Source: Solidesulfovibrio sp.
Lineage (GTDB): Bacteria > Desulfobacterota > Desulfovibrionia > Desulfovibrionales > Desulfovibrionaceae
Assembly: GCF_029978005.1 (NCBI RefSeq)
Contig: NZ_JARKOZ010000013.1
Coordinates: forward strand, 1-43,476
Direction of reading: 5' to 3'
Length of the DNA: 43,476 nt
The translations under genes were made by a program, and so were the position numbers. This document shows positions 1 through 8,561 of the stretch, piece after piece. The notes beneath the pieces were generated by a model. It did not search any database. It was not told where the DNA came from and was given only the letters and a program-made list of their open reading frames with translations. The first letter of the stretch is position 1. Each line of letters starts with the position of its first letter.

Positions 1-122
1 CCGGGCGGTGCTGGCCGGCTTTGCGGCCTGCGTCGCCCGGCCCATTTCCGCGACCGCACCGGCCGACGCCCCGCCGCCCGCCGTTCCCACACACCTCCCC
101 ACCCGCACCCGTCGGGGAGGGT

Positions 123-147
123 CCGGGAGGGGGTCACCCCCTCCCGG
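123..147. repeat. Perfect GC-rich hairpin at the left edge
   Basis: An 11-bp perfect inverted repeat (123-133 pairing with 137-147, loop tca) lies 28 bases beyond the stop of the peptidase gene that ends at 176. Neither strand has a clear T-tract after it, so it is not a textbook intrinsic terminator. It may slow transcription leaving the minus-strand gene, or be one copy of a dispersed palindromic repeat. No second copy was seen in this window. The rest of 1-175 holds no gene I can support. Confidence 0.6.
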
Positions 148-175
148 CCGCCGGAGGCATTCTTCCTCTCCGCTC

Positions 176-1564
176 TTACCGTCCAAGCTCCAGTTCGCCG
201 CTTTTTTGCAGCTTGCGCAGCAGCTTGTCGCCGCCGGCCATCGCCGGGGGCTTGGCGTCGAAGGCGGTGAGGATCATGCCGCAGAATTTGTCGCCCTTGT
301 AGACTTCGACGCGGTAGATGGAGCCGGCCTTGTCCACGGAGTAGTTGGTCTGAAGGTCGGCGCGGGTGAGGGTGACGCCGGACTCGTCGGCCATGCCCGG
401 TTTGGAGAAGCCGATGACGTTGGTGCGGTAGTCCCGACTTGGTTCGACACGGAAGGATTTGGCCACGGGCACGACCCGGCCGAAGGGGACGACGCGTTTG
501 ACGCCGTCGATTTCCATGGGCACGGCTTCGACGCTGCCGTCGTATTCGCAGTATTGGGGATCGAGTTCGGTGACGTTTTTGTTGCCGAAGTAGACCTTGA
601 GGCTTTTGTCCGCCGAGACCAGGGCCATGATGGGGCTGCCGGGGCGGTATTCCACGGCGCTGTCTTTCTTGAGGGGGATGTAGCGCAGCCGTTCCCTGGC
701 GTTTCGCAGGTCGAGGTAGACCTTGTTGTCGAAAAACGACACGGCCACGTTGCTTTGCAGGGCTTCGGCCACATTGGGCGTGGTCAGTTCGAAGCTGCGT
801 TCGAACCCGATGCCGAAGGAGTGCAGGAAGCTCTCGACCACGGCCAGATGGTAATAGGCCGACATGAAGGGGCTGACGTTCTTGCTGCCTTCGATGCCGA
901 AGGCCGGCTTGCCGTGGTTGATGGCGAAGAAGGTCAGGGTCTTGGACATCTCTTTGGCGGTTTCGTCGTCGAGGTCACGGGTGTGGGTGTTTTTGACGTG
1001 GTAGGCGTGCATGGGGTCGTAGAGGCGTGCGGTGGCGTCGGCGGCGGCTGTTTCGGCCCGGGCGGCCAGGTCGCCGACGCGCGAGGCGGCCACGGTGGGC
1101 TGGTCGATGATGACGGACTGTCCCCAGCGCTTGGGATTCTGCCACTCGGAGACGTAGGTGGGGCTGAAAAAGCCCCAGCCGTCGTGGAGGTGCAGCACGG
1201 CCTCGACGCGGGAGTCGGTGATGATGGACTTGATCTTTTGGACGGCTTCGTATTCCGGGTCCTTGGGATCGAGATCGGCGAACTTGCGGTTCATGTCGCC
1301 GTGCATGCCCCGGGAGTTGTGGATCATGGACAGGAAGTTGAGGTTGGGTACCACCCACACGGCCCCGCTGGTGATCTTGTAGTGGGAGACCAGCAGGGCG
1401 GCGGTAAAAAAGCCGCCGGGCTCGTCGCCCTGGATGCCGCCCACGACGAGGATGGTCGGTCCGGGGCGGCCGGACTCGAGCTTGTGCAGGGTGAAATCCA
1501 GATTGCCGCCGTGCGCGGCCGACGCCAGAGCCAGAAGCAGGAGCGTGGTCAGGAAAAGGCGCAT
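176..1564 (-). CDS. M99-family (Csd4-like) zinc carboxypeptidase, secreted
   Basis: This 462-residue protein is predicted to trim peptidoglycan stem peptides in the periplasm. The N-terminus is a Sec signal peptide (Arg2, then a hydrophobic run to about residue 18). The motif GGIQGDEPGG (residues 42-51) supplies Gln45 and Glu48, and HLHDG supplies His127. This matches the unusual Gln-Glu-His zinc site known for Helicobacter Csd4, which has Gln where ordinary M14 peptidases have His. Glu225 in FGIEGS fits the catalytic glutamate. The C-terminal half (about 250-462) should be the beta-rich accessory domains of this family. Csd4 homologues set helical or curved cell shape by converting tripeptides to dipeptides, which would suit a vibrioid cell. 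An ATG start directly precedes the signal peptide. A succinylglutamate desuccinylase-like M14 annotation is the alternative. Confidence 0.8.
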   Translation of the reverse strand: MRLFLTTLLLLALASAAHGGNLDFTLHKLESGRPGPTILVVGGIQGDEPGGFFTAALLVSHYKITSGAVWVVPNLNFLSMIHNSRGMHGDMNRKFADLDPKDPEYEAVQKIKSIITDSRVEAVLHLHDGWGFFSPTYVSEWQNPKRWGQSVIIDQPTVAASRVGDLAARAETAAADATARLYDPMHAYHVKNTHTRDLDDETAKEMSKTLTFFAINHGKPAFGIEGSKNVSPFMSAYYHLAVVESFLHSFGIGFERSFELTTPNVAEALQSNVAVSFFDNKVYLDLRNARERLRYIPLKKDSAVEYRPGSPIMALVSADKSLKVYFGNKNVTELDPQYCEYDGSVEAVPMEIDGVKRVVPFGRVVPVAKSFRVEPSRDYRTNVIGFSKPGMADESGVTLTRADLQTNYSVDKAGSIYRVEVYKGDKFCGMILTAFDAKPPAMAGGDKLLRKLQKSGELELGR

Positions 1565-1674
1565 GGGACCTCGACGGGGTGGTTTTGCCTGACGTCCCCC
1601 GGGGAAGCCGGCGTTTTTCCCCTAGCCCAAAAGGGGCCGGAAGTCACCCGTGTCCGTCCTGGCGCGGCCCGACG

Positions 1675-2475
1675 TCACTGGGCCTTGCGATCCTTGCGCC
1701 GCTGTTCCAGGGCGGCCTTGAATTCCTGCGAATTGAGCCGGTTGAGAATCAGCATGTCCTCGGTCTCCAGGGACCGGCGCAGCTCGTTGATGTCGCTTTT
1801 GAGCAGCTTGCGCAGGGCGAGCATGGTGGCCACCTGCGGCTCCTGGTAATAGGCCGCGACCTTGAGCGCTTCCTCCTCCAGCCTGGCTCCCGGCACGATC
1901 TTGTCCACGATGCCGAGGGTGAGGGCCTCCTCTGCCGTGAAGCGCGGCCATTGCAGCACGTCCGCGGCCCTGGCCCCGCCGAGCAGGCGCGACAGGAAGT
2001 AGCCGCCGCCGCCCTTGGGGATGGTGCCGAGCTGGGCCGAGGCGTTCTCGAACACGCTCTGCTCGGCCACGATGCGGTAGTCGCAGGCCAGGCTCAGGTT
2101 GAGGTGGAAGGCGGAGATATGGCCGGCGTCGGCGTGGATGGTGACCTTGTTGAGGCCCGCCATCGTCACGGTGTAGTTGTTCACGAGGTTGAACAGCCGC
2201 TGGAGCAGGAAGTCCTCGCGCCGGGAGACCAGGAACTCGTCGAAGAATTCCAGGGTGTCGGCCGCGCCTTCCTTCTGGGGACAGCCGATGAAGACCACCA
2301 CGCGCACCTGGTCGGTGTGGGCGATGATCTCCAGGTGGTCGAAGAAGGTGTCGATCTTTTTGAGGTCCCGGGCGTGGCGGGTGAAGTGGGGCTTGCCGCG
2401 CACGATGAGCACGGCGTCGCGCCGCTCGGCGGAGAAGAACTCGTTGTCCGTGACCAGGCTGGTGGCGGCTTGCAT
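1675..2475 (-). CDS. Divergent crotonase-fold (enoyl-CoA hydratase/isomerase-like) protein
   Basis: The protein has 266 residues and a crotonase-type core: the segments LACDYRIVAE and LGTIPKGGGG align with the central helix and active-site loop of enoyl-CoA hydratases, followed by a helical C-terminal domain. The start is the ATG at 2475, preceded by AAGGAGG at good spacing. The open frame extends further upstream but without a ribosome site. The usual Gly-rich oxyanion-hole segment is replaced by SAFHLN, and the Pro-Glu pair carrying the first catalytic glutamate (before xLG) reads Ala-Ser. True hydratase activity is therefore doubtful. It could be a different acyl-CoA enzyme or a CoA-binding regulatory protein. 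It is divergent from the Pat-type gene at 2693, with 217 bases between them. Confidence 0.75.
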   Translation of the reverse strand: MQAATSLVTDNEFFSAERRDAVLIVRGKPHFTRHARDLKKIDTFFDHLEIIAHTDQVRVVVFIGCPQKEGAADTLEFFDEFLVSRREDFLLQRLFNLVNNYTVTMAGLNKVTIHADAGHISAFHLNLSLACDYRIVAEQSVFENASAQLGTIPKGGGGYFLSRLLGGARAADVLQWPRFTAEEALTLGIVDKIVPGARLEEEALKVAAYYQEPQVATMLALRKLLKSDINELRRSLETEDMLILNRLNSQEFKAALEQRRKDRKAQ

Positions 2476-2627
2476 GGTGCCCTCCTTGCGGACTCGAGGC
2501 CGTTTCGCGGCACGCCGGCGGCAGGCCTGATGCAAGCCGGCGTCTTTATTGGAAGCTGCCACCGCCGCCGGGTCCTGTCAACACGTCCGCCCCTTCCCGC
2601 GCCCGGTGCCGAAATCCGCGAAACCCC

Positions 2628-2656
2628 TTGCCTTGCCCGGGCGGGCCTTCTATCCT
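2628..2656 (+). promoter_or_regulatory. Candidate sigma-70 promoter for the Pat-type gene
   Basis: TTGCCT (2628-2633) and TATCCT (2651-2656) are separated by exactly 17 bases and lie 36 bases upstream of the chosen TTG start. Each hexamer matches four of six consensus positions. It is the best promoter-like pair in the divergent region 2476-2692. Confidence 0.4.
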
Positions 2657-2692
2657 TGGGCGCAACCCTGCAACATACCCACGGAGCCCCTG

Positions 2693-5389
2693 TTGAGCGC
2701 CCGAAGCCTCGATCCCCTCTTCCGTCCCAACTCCGTGGCCGTGATCGGCGCGTCCGCGGACCCCAGGCATCCGGGCGCGGTGATCATGAAGAACCTGCTC
2801 GGGGGCAAGTTCCTGGGCCCGGTCATGCCGGTCAACCCGGCCCTGGACGCCGTCTCGGGCGTTTTGTGCTACAAGTCCGTGGACACGCTGCCCCTGACGC
2901 CGGACATCGGCGTCATCGCCACGGAGCCGGCGACCGTTCCGGAATACCTGCGCGAGCTCGGCCGCCGGGGCGTGGGCGCGGCCGTGGTGCTGCCCCCGGG
3001 CTGGGCCAAGCTGCCCCGCCACGACAAACGGGTGCTCCAGGCCCGCATGCTGGAGGCCGCCGCGCCCTCGGGCATCCGCATCCTCGGCCCTTCCGGCCTT
3101 GGCCTCGTCGTGCCGGGCATCGGGCTCAACTGTTCCCTCGCCGCCTCCGACGCCCTGCCCGGGAAGATCGCCTTCATCTCCCAGTCCGCCTCGCTTTTCA
3201 CCGCCGTCCTCGACTGGGCGCGCACCAAGGGCTTCGGCTTTTCCCACATCCTGTCGCTCGGCGACCGGGTGGACCTCAAGTACGCCGACATCCTGGACTA
3301 CATGGCCCAGGCCCCCAACACCCGCTCCATCCTGCTCTACGTCGAATCCATCACCGACGCCCGGTCGTTCATGAGCGCCTCCCGGGCGGCGGCGCGCAAC
3401 AAGCCCGTGCTCGTCATCAAGCCCGGCCGCAAGCTGTGGTCGGTCTTTCCGCCCGACCCTTCCGAGGGCCGCGACGAGGTCTACGACGAGGCCTTCCGCC
3501 GGGCCGGCATGCTGCGCGTGGGCGAGATCGACGCGCTCTTCGACGCCGCCCAGACCCTGGCCCGCTCCAGGCCCCTTCGCGGCGAGAACCTGGCCATCCT
3601 GACCAACGGCGGCTCCATCGGCATCATGGCCGCCGACGCGCTCCTGGAGGGCGGCGGAAACCTGGCCGCCTTCGACGAGGAGGCGCGCGAATCCCTGTCG
3701 CGGCTGCTCGGCCCCAACTGGCTGCGCCACGGCGTGGTGGACATGAGCTTCGACGCCGCCCCGGCCGACTACGCCGAGGCCCTGCGGGCGCTTTTGCGCG
3801 CGCCCGGGGTCAACGCCGTGCTGGTCATCCACGTGCCCTTCCCCGGGGTGAGCGCCGACGAGGCGGCCAAGGCCATGGCCGAGGTGCTGGCCAGGACCAA
3901 CCGCACGGTGCTGGCCTGCTGGATGGGCTACGACCCCGCCTCGGGCGCGGCGCTGACCACGCTCAACAACGCCGGCGTACCCACCTACGAGACTCCGGAC
4001 CAAGCCGTGTCCGCGTTTCTGCACCTGCTGCGCTACCGCCGCAACCAGGAACTGCTCATGGAGATGCCGGCCAGCCTGCCCCTGGAATACGCCCCGGACC
4101 CGGACGCCGCCCGGGCCGTGGTGGAGCGGGCCTTCGCCGAGGGCCGGCTGATCCTGACCGACCCCGAGGCCAAGGAGGTGCTCGGCTACTACGGCGTGCG
4201 GGCCGTGGCCTCGCAGTTCACCGAGGACGTGGACGACGCCGTGGCCGCCGCCGAGGCCCTGGGCTTTCCCGTGGCGGTCAAGGTCGTTTCCCCGGACGTG
4301 CCCCAGCCCTTCGACGTGGGCGGCATCGTCCTGGACCTGGCCGGGCCCGAGGCCGTGCGCGAGGCGGCCGAGGCCGCCCGCCAGCGCGTGTGCGAGCACG
4401 TGCCCGGCGCGCGCGTCGAGGGCTACGTGGTCCAGGAAATGGGCCGGCGGGCCGGGGCGTACGAGGTGACCATCAAGGCCCGGGTGGACCCGGTGTTCGG
4501 CCCGTACATCGTCTTCGGCCAGGGCGGGCTGGCCGCCAGGATCACCCGGGACCGGGCCGTGGCGCTCACGCCGCTCAACATGTCCCTGGCCCGGGACCTC
4601 GTCTTTCGCACCCGGGTGGCCGCCTCCTTCGGCGGCGAGGCCGGGCAGCCGGCCGTGGACGTTTCCGCGCTTTGCCTCACCCTCAACCAGGTCTCCCAGT
4701 GCGTGGCCGACCTGGAGCGCATCGCCGCCATCGACCTCAACCCGGTGCTGGCCCAGCCGGACGGCGTACAGGTCATCGGCGCGGCCATACGCCTCACCGC
4801 CGAGGCCGAGCCCGACGCCCACCGCCTGGCCATCCGGCCCTATCCGCGCGAGCTCGAGGAGTGCGTGACGCTGCGAAACGGCCGCCACGCCCTTCTTCGC
4901 CCCATCCGGCCCGAGGACGAACCGGCCCATTTCGAATTCTTCAAGCACCTCTCGCCCGAAGACCTGCGCTTCCGCTTCTTCGGCGTCGTGCGCGAGCTGA
5001 CCCATACTGAAATGGCCAAGCTCACCCAGATCGACTACGAGCGCGAAATGGCCTTCATCGCCACGGCCCCGGGCGAGGACGGCAAGCCCGAAACGCTCGG
5101 CGTGGTGCGGGCCTCGACCCGGCCGGACAACGCCTCGGCCGAGTTCGCGGTCATCATCCGCTCGGATTTGAAGGGCCTGGGGCTTGGCCGGCTGCTCATG
5201 GAGAAGATCGTGCGCTATTGCAAGGGGCGCGGCACGCGGGAACTGACCGGCCAGGCGCTCATGGAAAACGGCGGCATGCAGGGGCTGGCCGAGAAGCTCG
5301 GCTTTTCCGTGGTGCGCAACTACGACGAGGACGTCGTGGAAATGCGCCTGCCCCTCAATGAACCGGGCTCCGGGGGAGGCGCGTCGTGA
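2693..5389 (+). CDS. Pat-type protein acetyltransferase: inactive acyl-CoA ligase (ADP-forming-like) fused to GNAT
   Basis: About 898 residues. The order is a CoA-binding Rossmann domain (residues about 5-130, with AVIGAS near the start), succinyl-CoA-ligase-like flavodoxin folds (about 130-460), an ATP-grasp domain (about 475-690) and a C-terminal GNAT domain (about 725-890, acetyl-CoA loop LKGLGLGRLLM). In ADP-forming acetyl-CoA synthetases the phosphorylated histidine sits in an SHTGxxAG motif before a DExxDAAFxRAG block. Here the block is present (DEVYDEAFRRAG, about 263-274) but the preceding stretch is PPDPSEGR and has no histidine. Loss of this residue is typical of Pat/YfiQ lysine acetyltransferases, which acetylate and inactivate AMP-forming acetyl-CoA synthetase. 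I chose TTG at 2693 because GGAG lies 6 bases upstream and the homologous N-terminus begins there. A reader lacking this detail would call it an acetate-CoA ligase. Confidence 0.8.
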   Translation: MSARSLDPLFRPNSVAVIGASADPRHPGAVIMKNLLGGKFLGPVMPVNPALDAVSGVLCYKSVDTLPLTPDIGVIATEPATVPEYLRELGRRGVGAAVVLPPGWAKLPRHDKRVLQARMLEAAAPSGIRILGPSGLGLVVPGIGLNCSLAASDALPGKIAFISQSASLFTAVLDWARTKGFGFSHILSLGDRVDLKYADILDYMAQAPNTRSILLYVESITDARSFMSASRAAARNKPVLVIKPGRKLWSVFPPDPSEGRDEVYDEAFRRAGMLRVGEIDALFDAAQTLARSRPLRGENLAILTNGGSIGIMAADALLEGGGNLAAFDEEARESLSRLLGPNWLRHGVVDMSFDAAPADYAEALRALLRAPGVNAVLVIHVPFPGVSADEAAKAMAEVLARTNRTVLACWMGYDPASGAALTTLNNAGVPTYETPDQAVSAFLHLLRYRRNQELLMEMPASLPLEYAPDPDAARAVVERAFAEGRLILTDPEAKEVLGYYGVRAVASQFTEDVDDAVAAAEALGFPVAVKVVSPDVPQPFDVGGIVLDLAGPEAVREAAEAARQRVCEHVPGARVEGYVVQEMGRRAGAYEVTIKARVDPVFGPYIVFGQGGLAARITRDRAVALTPLNMSLARDLVFRTRVAASFGGEAGQPAVDVSALCLTLNQVSQCVADLERIAAIDLNPVLAQPDGVQVIGAAIRLTAEAEPDAHRLAIRPYPRELEECVTLRNGRHALLRPIRPEDEPAHFEFFKHLSPEDLRFRFFGVVRELTHTEMAKLTQIDYEREMAFIATAPGEDGKPETLGVVRASTRPDNASAEFAVIIRSDLKGLGLGRLLMEKIVRYCKGRGTRELTGQALMENGGMQGLAEKLGFSVVRNYDEDVVEMRLPLNEPGSGGGAS

Positions 5390-6513
5390 CCCGCGACGCC
5401 TGCGCGGCCGAAGAGGCCGTGTCCGCCCAGGAGCTCAAGTCCTACCTGCCCGTCAAGACCCTGTCCCTGCGTCCCTGGGGCAAGGGGCGCTTTTCCCTCT
5501 ACGTGCGCAAGGGCGGCGGCCTCGTGCTCTACGCCACGCGCGGCGCGGCCTTCACCGCCGAGCAGCTGGCCAGGCTGCGGGCCATGGGCGTGGGCACGGT
5601 CTACATCCACAAGGGCGAGGAGCGCCACTACGAGAACTACCTGCGCGAATCCCTGGGCGAGCTTTTGCTCGACGAATCCATCCCCCTGGCCGCCCGGGCC
5701 GAGGTCTGGCACGCCAGCGCCGTGACCCTGGTCCGGGGCGTGCTCGAGGAAAAGCTCCCCCACAACATCAGCCGCGCCCGCTTCGACCAGGTCGGCAAGC
5801 TCGTGCGCCAGTCCATCGGCTTCCTCCAGGCCCAGGACGCCGTCAAGAACGTGGGGCGGCTCATCAGCAAGGGCTACCAGGAATACCAGCACGGCCTGGC
5901 CGTCATGGTGCTCACCTCGCTCGTGCTCATGGACCGGCCCGGGGCCGACGAGGACCTCATGGTCAAGGTCGGCGTGGGGGCGCTGTTGCACGACGTGGGC
6001 AAGCTCGGACTGCCGACCGGGCTGCTGGAGCGCCGGCCCGAGACCTGGACGCCCGAGGACGAGGTCGCCTTCCGCTCCCATCCGGCCCTTGGCGTCGGCA
6101 TGTGCGTGGGCCTGCCCCTGCCGGCCGAGACCATGCACTGCATCCTCTTCCACCACGAGCAGGAGGACGGCCGGGGCTTTCCCGCCGGCCTGCCGGGCAC
6201 GGGCATTCCGCCCTACGTCAAGGCCCTTTGCGTGTGCAACACCTACGACGCCCTGACCCGGGCCTGCGTCTGGCGGCCGGCCTACCCGCCCTTCGAGGCC
6301 CTGCGCAAGATGGAGGCGCGCAAGGAGACCCTGGACCGGACCATGTTCAAGCGGCTCATCATGATCCTGGCCGATGCCGAGATGCTGCCGGGCGGCGGCC
6401 AGGCGGCCAGGAAGGGCGAACTGCCCCCGACGCCCCAGCCGGCCCCGTCCGCCCCCACGGGCCAGACAGGCCAGACGCCGGGGCCGGGCGAGGCCGCGCC
6501 CGGAGACGGCTAG
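5386..6513 (+). CDS. HD-GYP domain protein (cyclic di-GMP phosphodiesterase-like)
   Basis: 375 residues, starting with GTG inside a GTGA overlap with the preceding Pat-type gene, so translation is probably coupled. Residues 1-80 form a DUF3391-like small beta domain, followed by a helical stretch and the HD-GYP domain (about 140-340). Seen motifs: QHG (first His), HDVGK (His202-Asp203), HHEQEDGRGFP (the HH-DG-GYP motif with Tyr to Phe) and NTYDALT. In canonical members the last motif reads VADxYDA and its Asp is a metal ligand. Here that position is Asn, so hydrolysis of cyclic di-GMP may be weak or absent and the protein might act as a sensor. The C-terminal 40 residues are a Pro/Gly-rich low-complexity tail. 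It precedes three glycosyltransferases, so a role in controlling glycan production is plausible. Confidence 0.8.
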   Translation: MTRDACAAEEAVSAQELKSYLPVKTLSLRPWGKGRFSLYVRKGGGLVLYATRGAAFTAEQLARLRAMGVGTVYIHKGEERHYENYLRESLGELLLDESIPLAARAEVWHASAVTLVRGVLEEKLPHNISRARFDQVGKLVRQSIGFLQAQDAVKNVGRLISKGYQEYQHGLAVMVLTSLVLMDRPGADEDLMVKVGVGALLHDVGKLGLPTGLLERRPETWTPEDEVAFRSHPALGVGMCVGLPLPAETMHCILFHHEQEDGRGFPAGLPGTGIPPYVKALCVCNTYDALTRACVWRPAYPPFEALRKMEARKETLDRTMFKRLIMILADAEMLPGGGQAARKGELPPTPQPAPSAPTGQTGQTPGPGEAAPGDG

Positions 6514-6516
6514 GCC

Positions 6517-7728
6517 GTGTCCCAGGCCGCGCGCTACGATCCGGGCGTGTTCGCCGCCACGGTCCTCGACCCGGCCAGGCTTCGCCTGGAGTCCGGGCCG
6601 CGCCCGCCGCGCCTGACCGTGTGCCTGCCCCACCTGCACAAGGACCACGTCTTCGGCGGCCTCGGCTCCGTGCTGGAACTGGCCCGGTTCCTGGCCCCGC
6701 ACTACCCGGAGGTGCGTTTTTTAAGCCTCACCCCCCTGCCCGGCCAAGCCGACCGCCTCGACGCGGCCGCCTGCCTCGGCCGCCGGGACGGCCCGCCGCC
6801 CGAGGTCGTCTCCCTGCACGACGACGCGACGCTCACCGTCCACGGGGGCGACGTTTTCCTTTGCACCTTCTGGCGGGCCGTGCCGGTCTGGGAGGCTTTC
6901 TCCGACCTGCTGCGCCGGGCCGGGCGGCCGGTCAATCCCTTCTACTACTTCATCCAGGACTGGGAGCCGGGCTTTTATCCCATGAGCCTCGACCACATGC
7001 TGGCCGAGGCCACCTACGGCCACGGCCAGGCCTGCACGGCCGTGGTCAACTCCCTGGAGCTGGCCCGGTTTTTGGCCAAGAAACGCTACGCCCTTGGGCA
7101 GGTCGTGGCCCTGCGGCCATCGCTCAATCCCGTGCTGGCCGAGGCGCTGTCGGCCCTGGGCCGCCGCCTGCCGGCGCGCCCGGCGGACCGGCTCAACATC
7201 CTGGTCTACGGCCGGCCCGGGCACCACCGCAACTGCTTCCCGGCCCTGCTCGCCTGCCTGTGGGCCTGGTTGTCCGCCTTCCGGCCGGCCCGCGCCCTGC
7301 CCGTCAACCTCGTGAGCGCCGGCACGCCCCACGAGGACGTGGCCTTTCCCGACGGCTCGACCCTGGTCAGCCACGGCATGCTCTCCCTGCCGGACTACGT
7401 CGCGACGCTGCTCCAGTCCCATGTCGGCCTGTCCTTCATGGCCTCCCCCCATCCGTCCTATCCGCCGCTGGAAATGGCGGCCTTCGGCCTGGAGGTCGTG
7501 ACCAACGCCTACCCGTGCAAGGACCTGTCCAAGGGCCATCCGGCGGTGCGCAACGCGCCCATGCACCGCCCGGCCGCAGCGGCGGCCGTCCTCGACCAGG
7601 CCGCGGCCGCCGCCCTGGCCGGGGCGGGCGCCCCCCGGCGCTCCGTGCTGCCGGAGTCCCTCAGCCCGGACGGCTGGCAGGCCAACTTCCGCCGGGCCGG
7701 CATCCCCATCCTGGCCCCGGCCGTCTGA
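6517..7728 (+). CDS. WsaF-like rhamnosyltransferase (GT-B, GT4-type)
   Basis: 403 residues with a GTG start 3 bases after the HD-GYP stop. The central motif YYFIQDWEPGFYP (about residues 146-158) and the later FMASPHPSYPPLEMAAFG are characteristic of WsaF-type rhamnosyltransferases, known from S-layer glycan and rhamnan synthesis. There is no signal peptide or membrane span, so it is cytosolic and would act on nucleotide-sugar donors. The acceptor and the sugar cannot be read from sequence. It belongs to a compact cassette with the next two genes, separated by only 11 bases from the following start. Confidence 0.75.
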   Translation: MSQAARYDPGVFAATVLDPARLRLESGPRPPRLTVCLPHLHKDHVFGGLGSVLELARFLAPHYPEVRFLSLTPLPGQADRLDAAACLGRRDGPPPEVVSLHDDATLTVHGGDVFLCTFWRAVPVWEAFSDLLRRAGRPVNPFYYFIQDWEPGFYPMSLDHMLAEATYGHGQACTAVVNSLELARFLAKKRYALGQVVALRPSLNPVLAEALSALGRRLPARPADRLNILVYGRPGHHRNCFPALLACLWAWLSAFRPARALPVNLVSAGTPHEDVAFPDGSTLVSHGMLSLPDYVATLLQSHVGLSFMASPHPSYPPLEMAAFGLEVVTNAYPCKDLSKGHPAVRNAPMHRPAAAAAVLDQAAAAALAGAGAPRRSVLPESLSPDGWQANFRRAGIPILAPAV

Positions 7729-7739
7729 ACCGGATCGCC

Positions 7740-8561
7740 ATGCACGCGAAGATCGACCTGACCCAGGCCACCGTCCTCGTGACGCTCAAGTTCGATTCCG
7801 TGGAGCGCGTGCGCAACCTCATGGTCGTGCTGCGCTTCCTGGAGCGCCACGTCGCCACGCGGGCGCTGCTCCACGAAACGGGAGACGCTCCCCGCTTCCA
7901 GGCCCACCTCGGGGCGCTGCCGGCCTGCGCCAGCTATGCCTTCGTGCCGGACGACAGCCCCTTTTTCCACCGCACGCGGCTGCTCAACCGGATGCTCCGC
8001 CAGGTCGCCACGCCCCTGGTCGTGGTCTACGACGTGGACGCCATCTGCCATCCGGCCCAGCTGAGGAGAGCCCGGGACGCCGTCCTTGGCGGGGCCGACG
8101 TCGCCTTTCCCCACGACGGCCGCTGCCTGGACGTGCCGGAAGCGCTCATCCCGCGGCTCCTCGGCCCGCCGGCCGGCTTTCCCGGCCCCGGGGAATGCCG
8201 CACGCTCTACCCGGACGCGACCGGAGGCGTGGTGTTTTTCCGCAAGGCCAGCCTGGTCGCCGCCGGCCTCTACAACGAGCGCTTCCGGTCCTGGGGCCAC
8301 GAGGACCGGGAACTGCTCCACCGCATGACGACGCTCGGCTACGCCGTCGCGCGCATCCCCGGCTGCGTCCTGCACATGCGCCACCCGCGCCATGCCGACA
8401 GCCATCCCGAAAAAAACCCCCATTACGCCGCCAACACCGCGGAATACGAACGCGTCAAGGCCATGGACGAGACGGAGCTGCGCGCCGTCGTGGCCGGCTT
8501 TCCCTGGCTTCGCGAGGAGGCCGTCATGGAAGGGGACGCAGGGGGAGGGCAGCGGCCGTGA
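7740..8561 (+). CDS. GT-A glycosyltransferase (GT2/GT7C-like)
   Basis: 273 residues, ATG start. VVYDVDAI (about residues 95-102) provides the metal- and nucleotide-binding DxD, and FRSWGHEDREL (about 180-190) matches the W-G-x-E-D block of the galactosyltransferase C-terminal family (Glyco_transf_7C). The N-terminus lacks the usual GT2 Rossmann start, but VLVTLKFDSVERVRN resembles the truncated forms found in polysaccharide clusters. The stop overlaps the next gene by 4 bases (GTGA), which suggests the two glycosyltransferases are co-translated. Donor and acceptor are unknown. Confidence 0.75.
   Translation: MHAKIDLTQATVLVTLKFDSVERVRNLMVVLRFLERHVATRALLHETGDAPRFQAHLGALPACASYAFVPDDSPFFHRTRLLNRMLRQVATPLVVVYDVDAICHPAQLRRARDAVLGGADVAFPHDGRCLDVPEALIPRLLGPPAGFPGPGECRTLYPDATGGVVFFRKASLVAAGLYNERFRSWGHEDRELLHRMTTLGYAVARIPGCVLHMRHPRHADSHPEKNPHYAANTAEYERVKAMDETELRAVVAGFPWLREEAVMEGDAGGGQRP

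Noticed and set aside
8-1849. Very long plus-strand open frame opposite the peptidase and crotonase genes
   Set aside because: Gly/Val/Ala/His-rich antisense-type composition, no ribosome site and no domain. It is the shadow of GC-biased genes on the other strand.
2546-5005. 819-codon minus-strand open frame
   Set aside because: Antisense to the Pat-type gene, dominated by Gly-His-Gln-Val composition, no recognisable domain.
1579-5010. 1,143-codon plus-strand open frame
   Set aside because: It runs through a promoter region and out of frame through the Pat-type gene, with low-complexity Arg/Pro/Gly translation. A codon-bias shadow.
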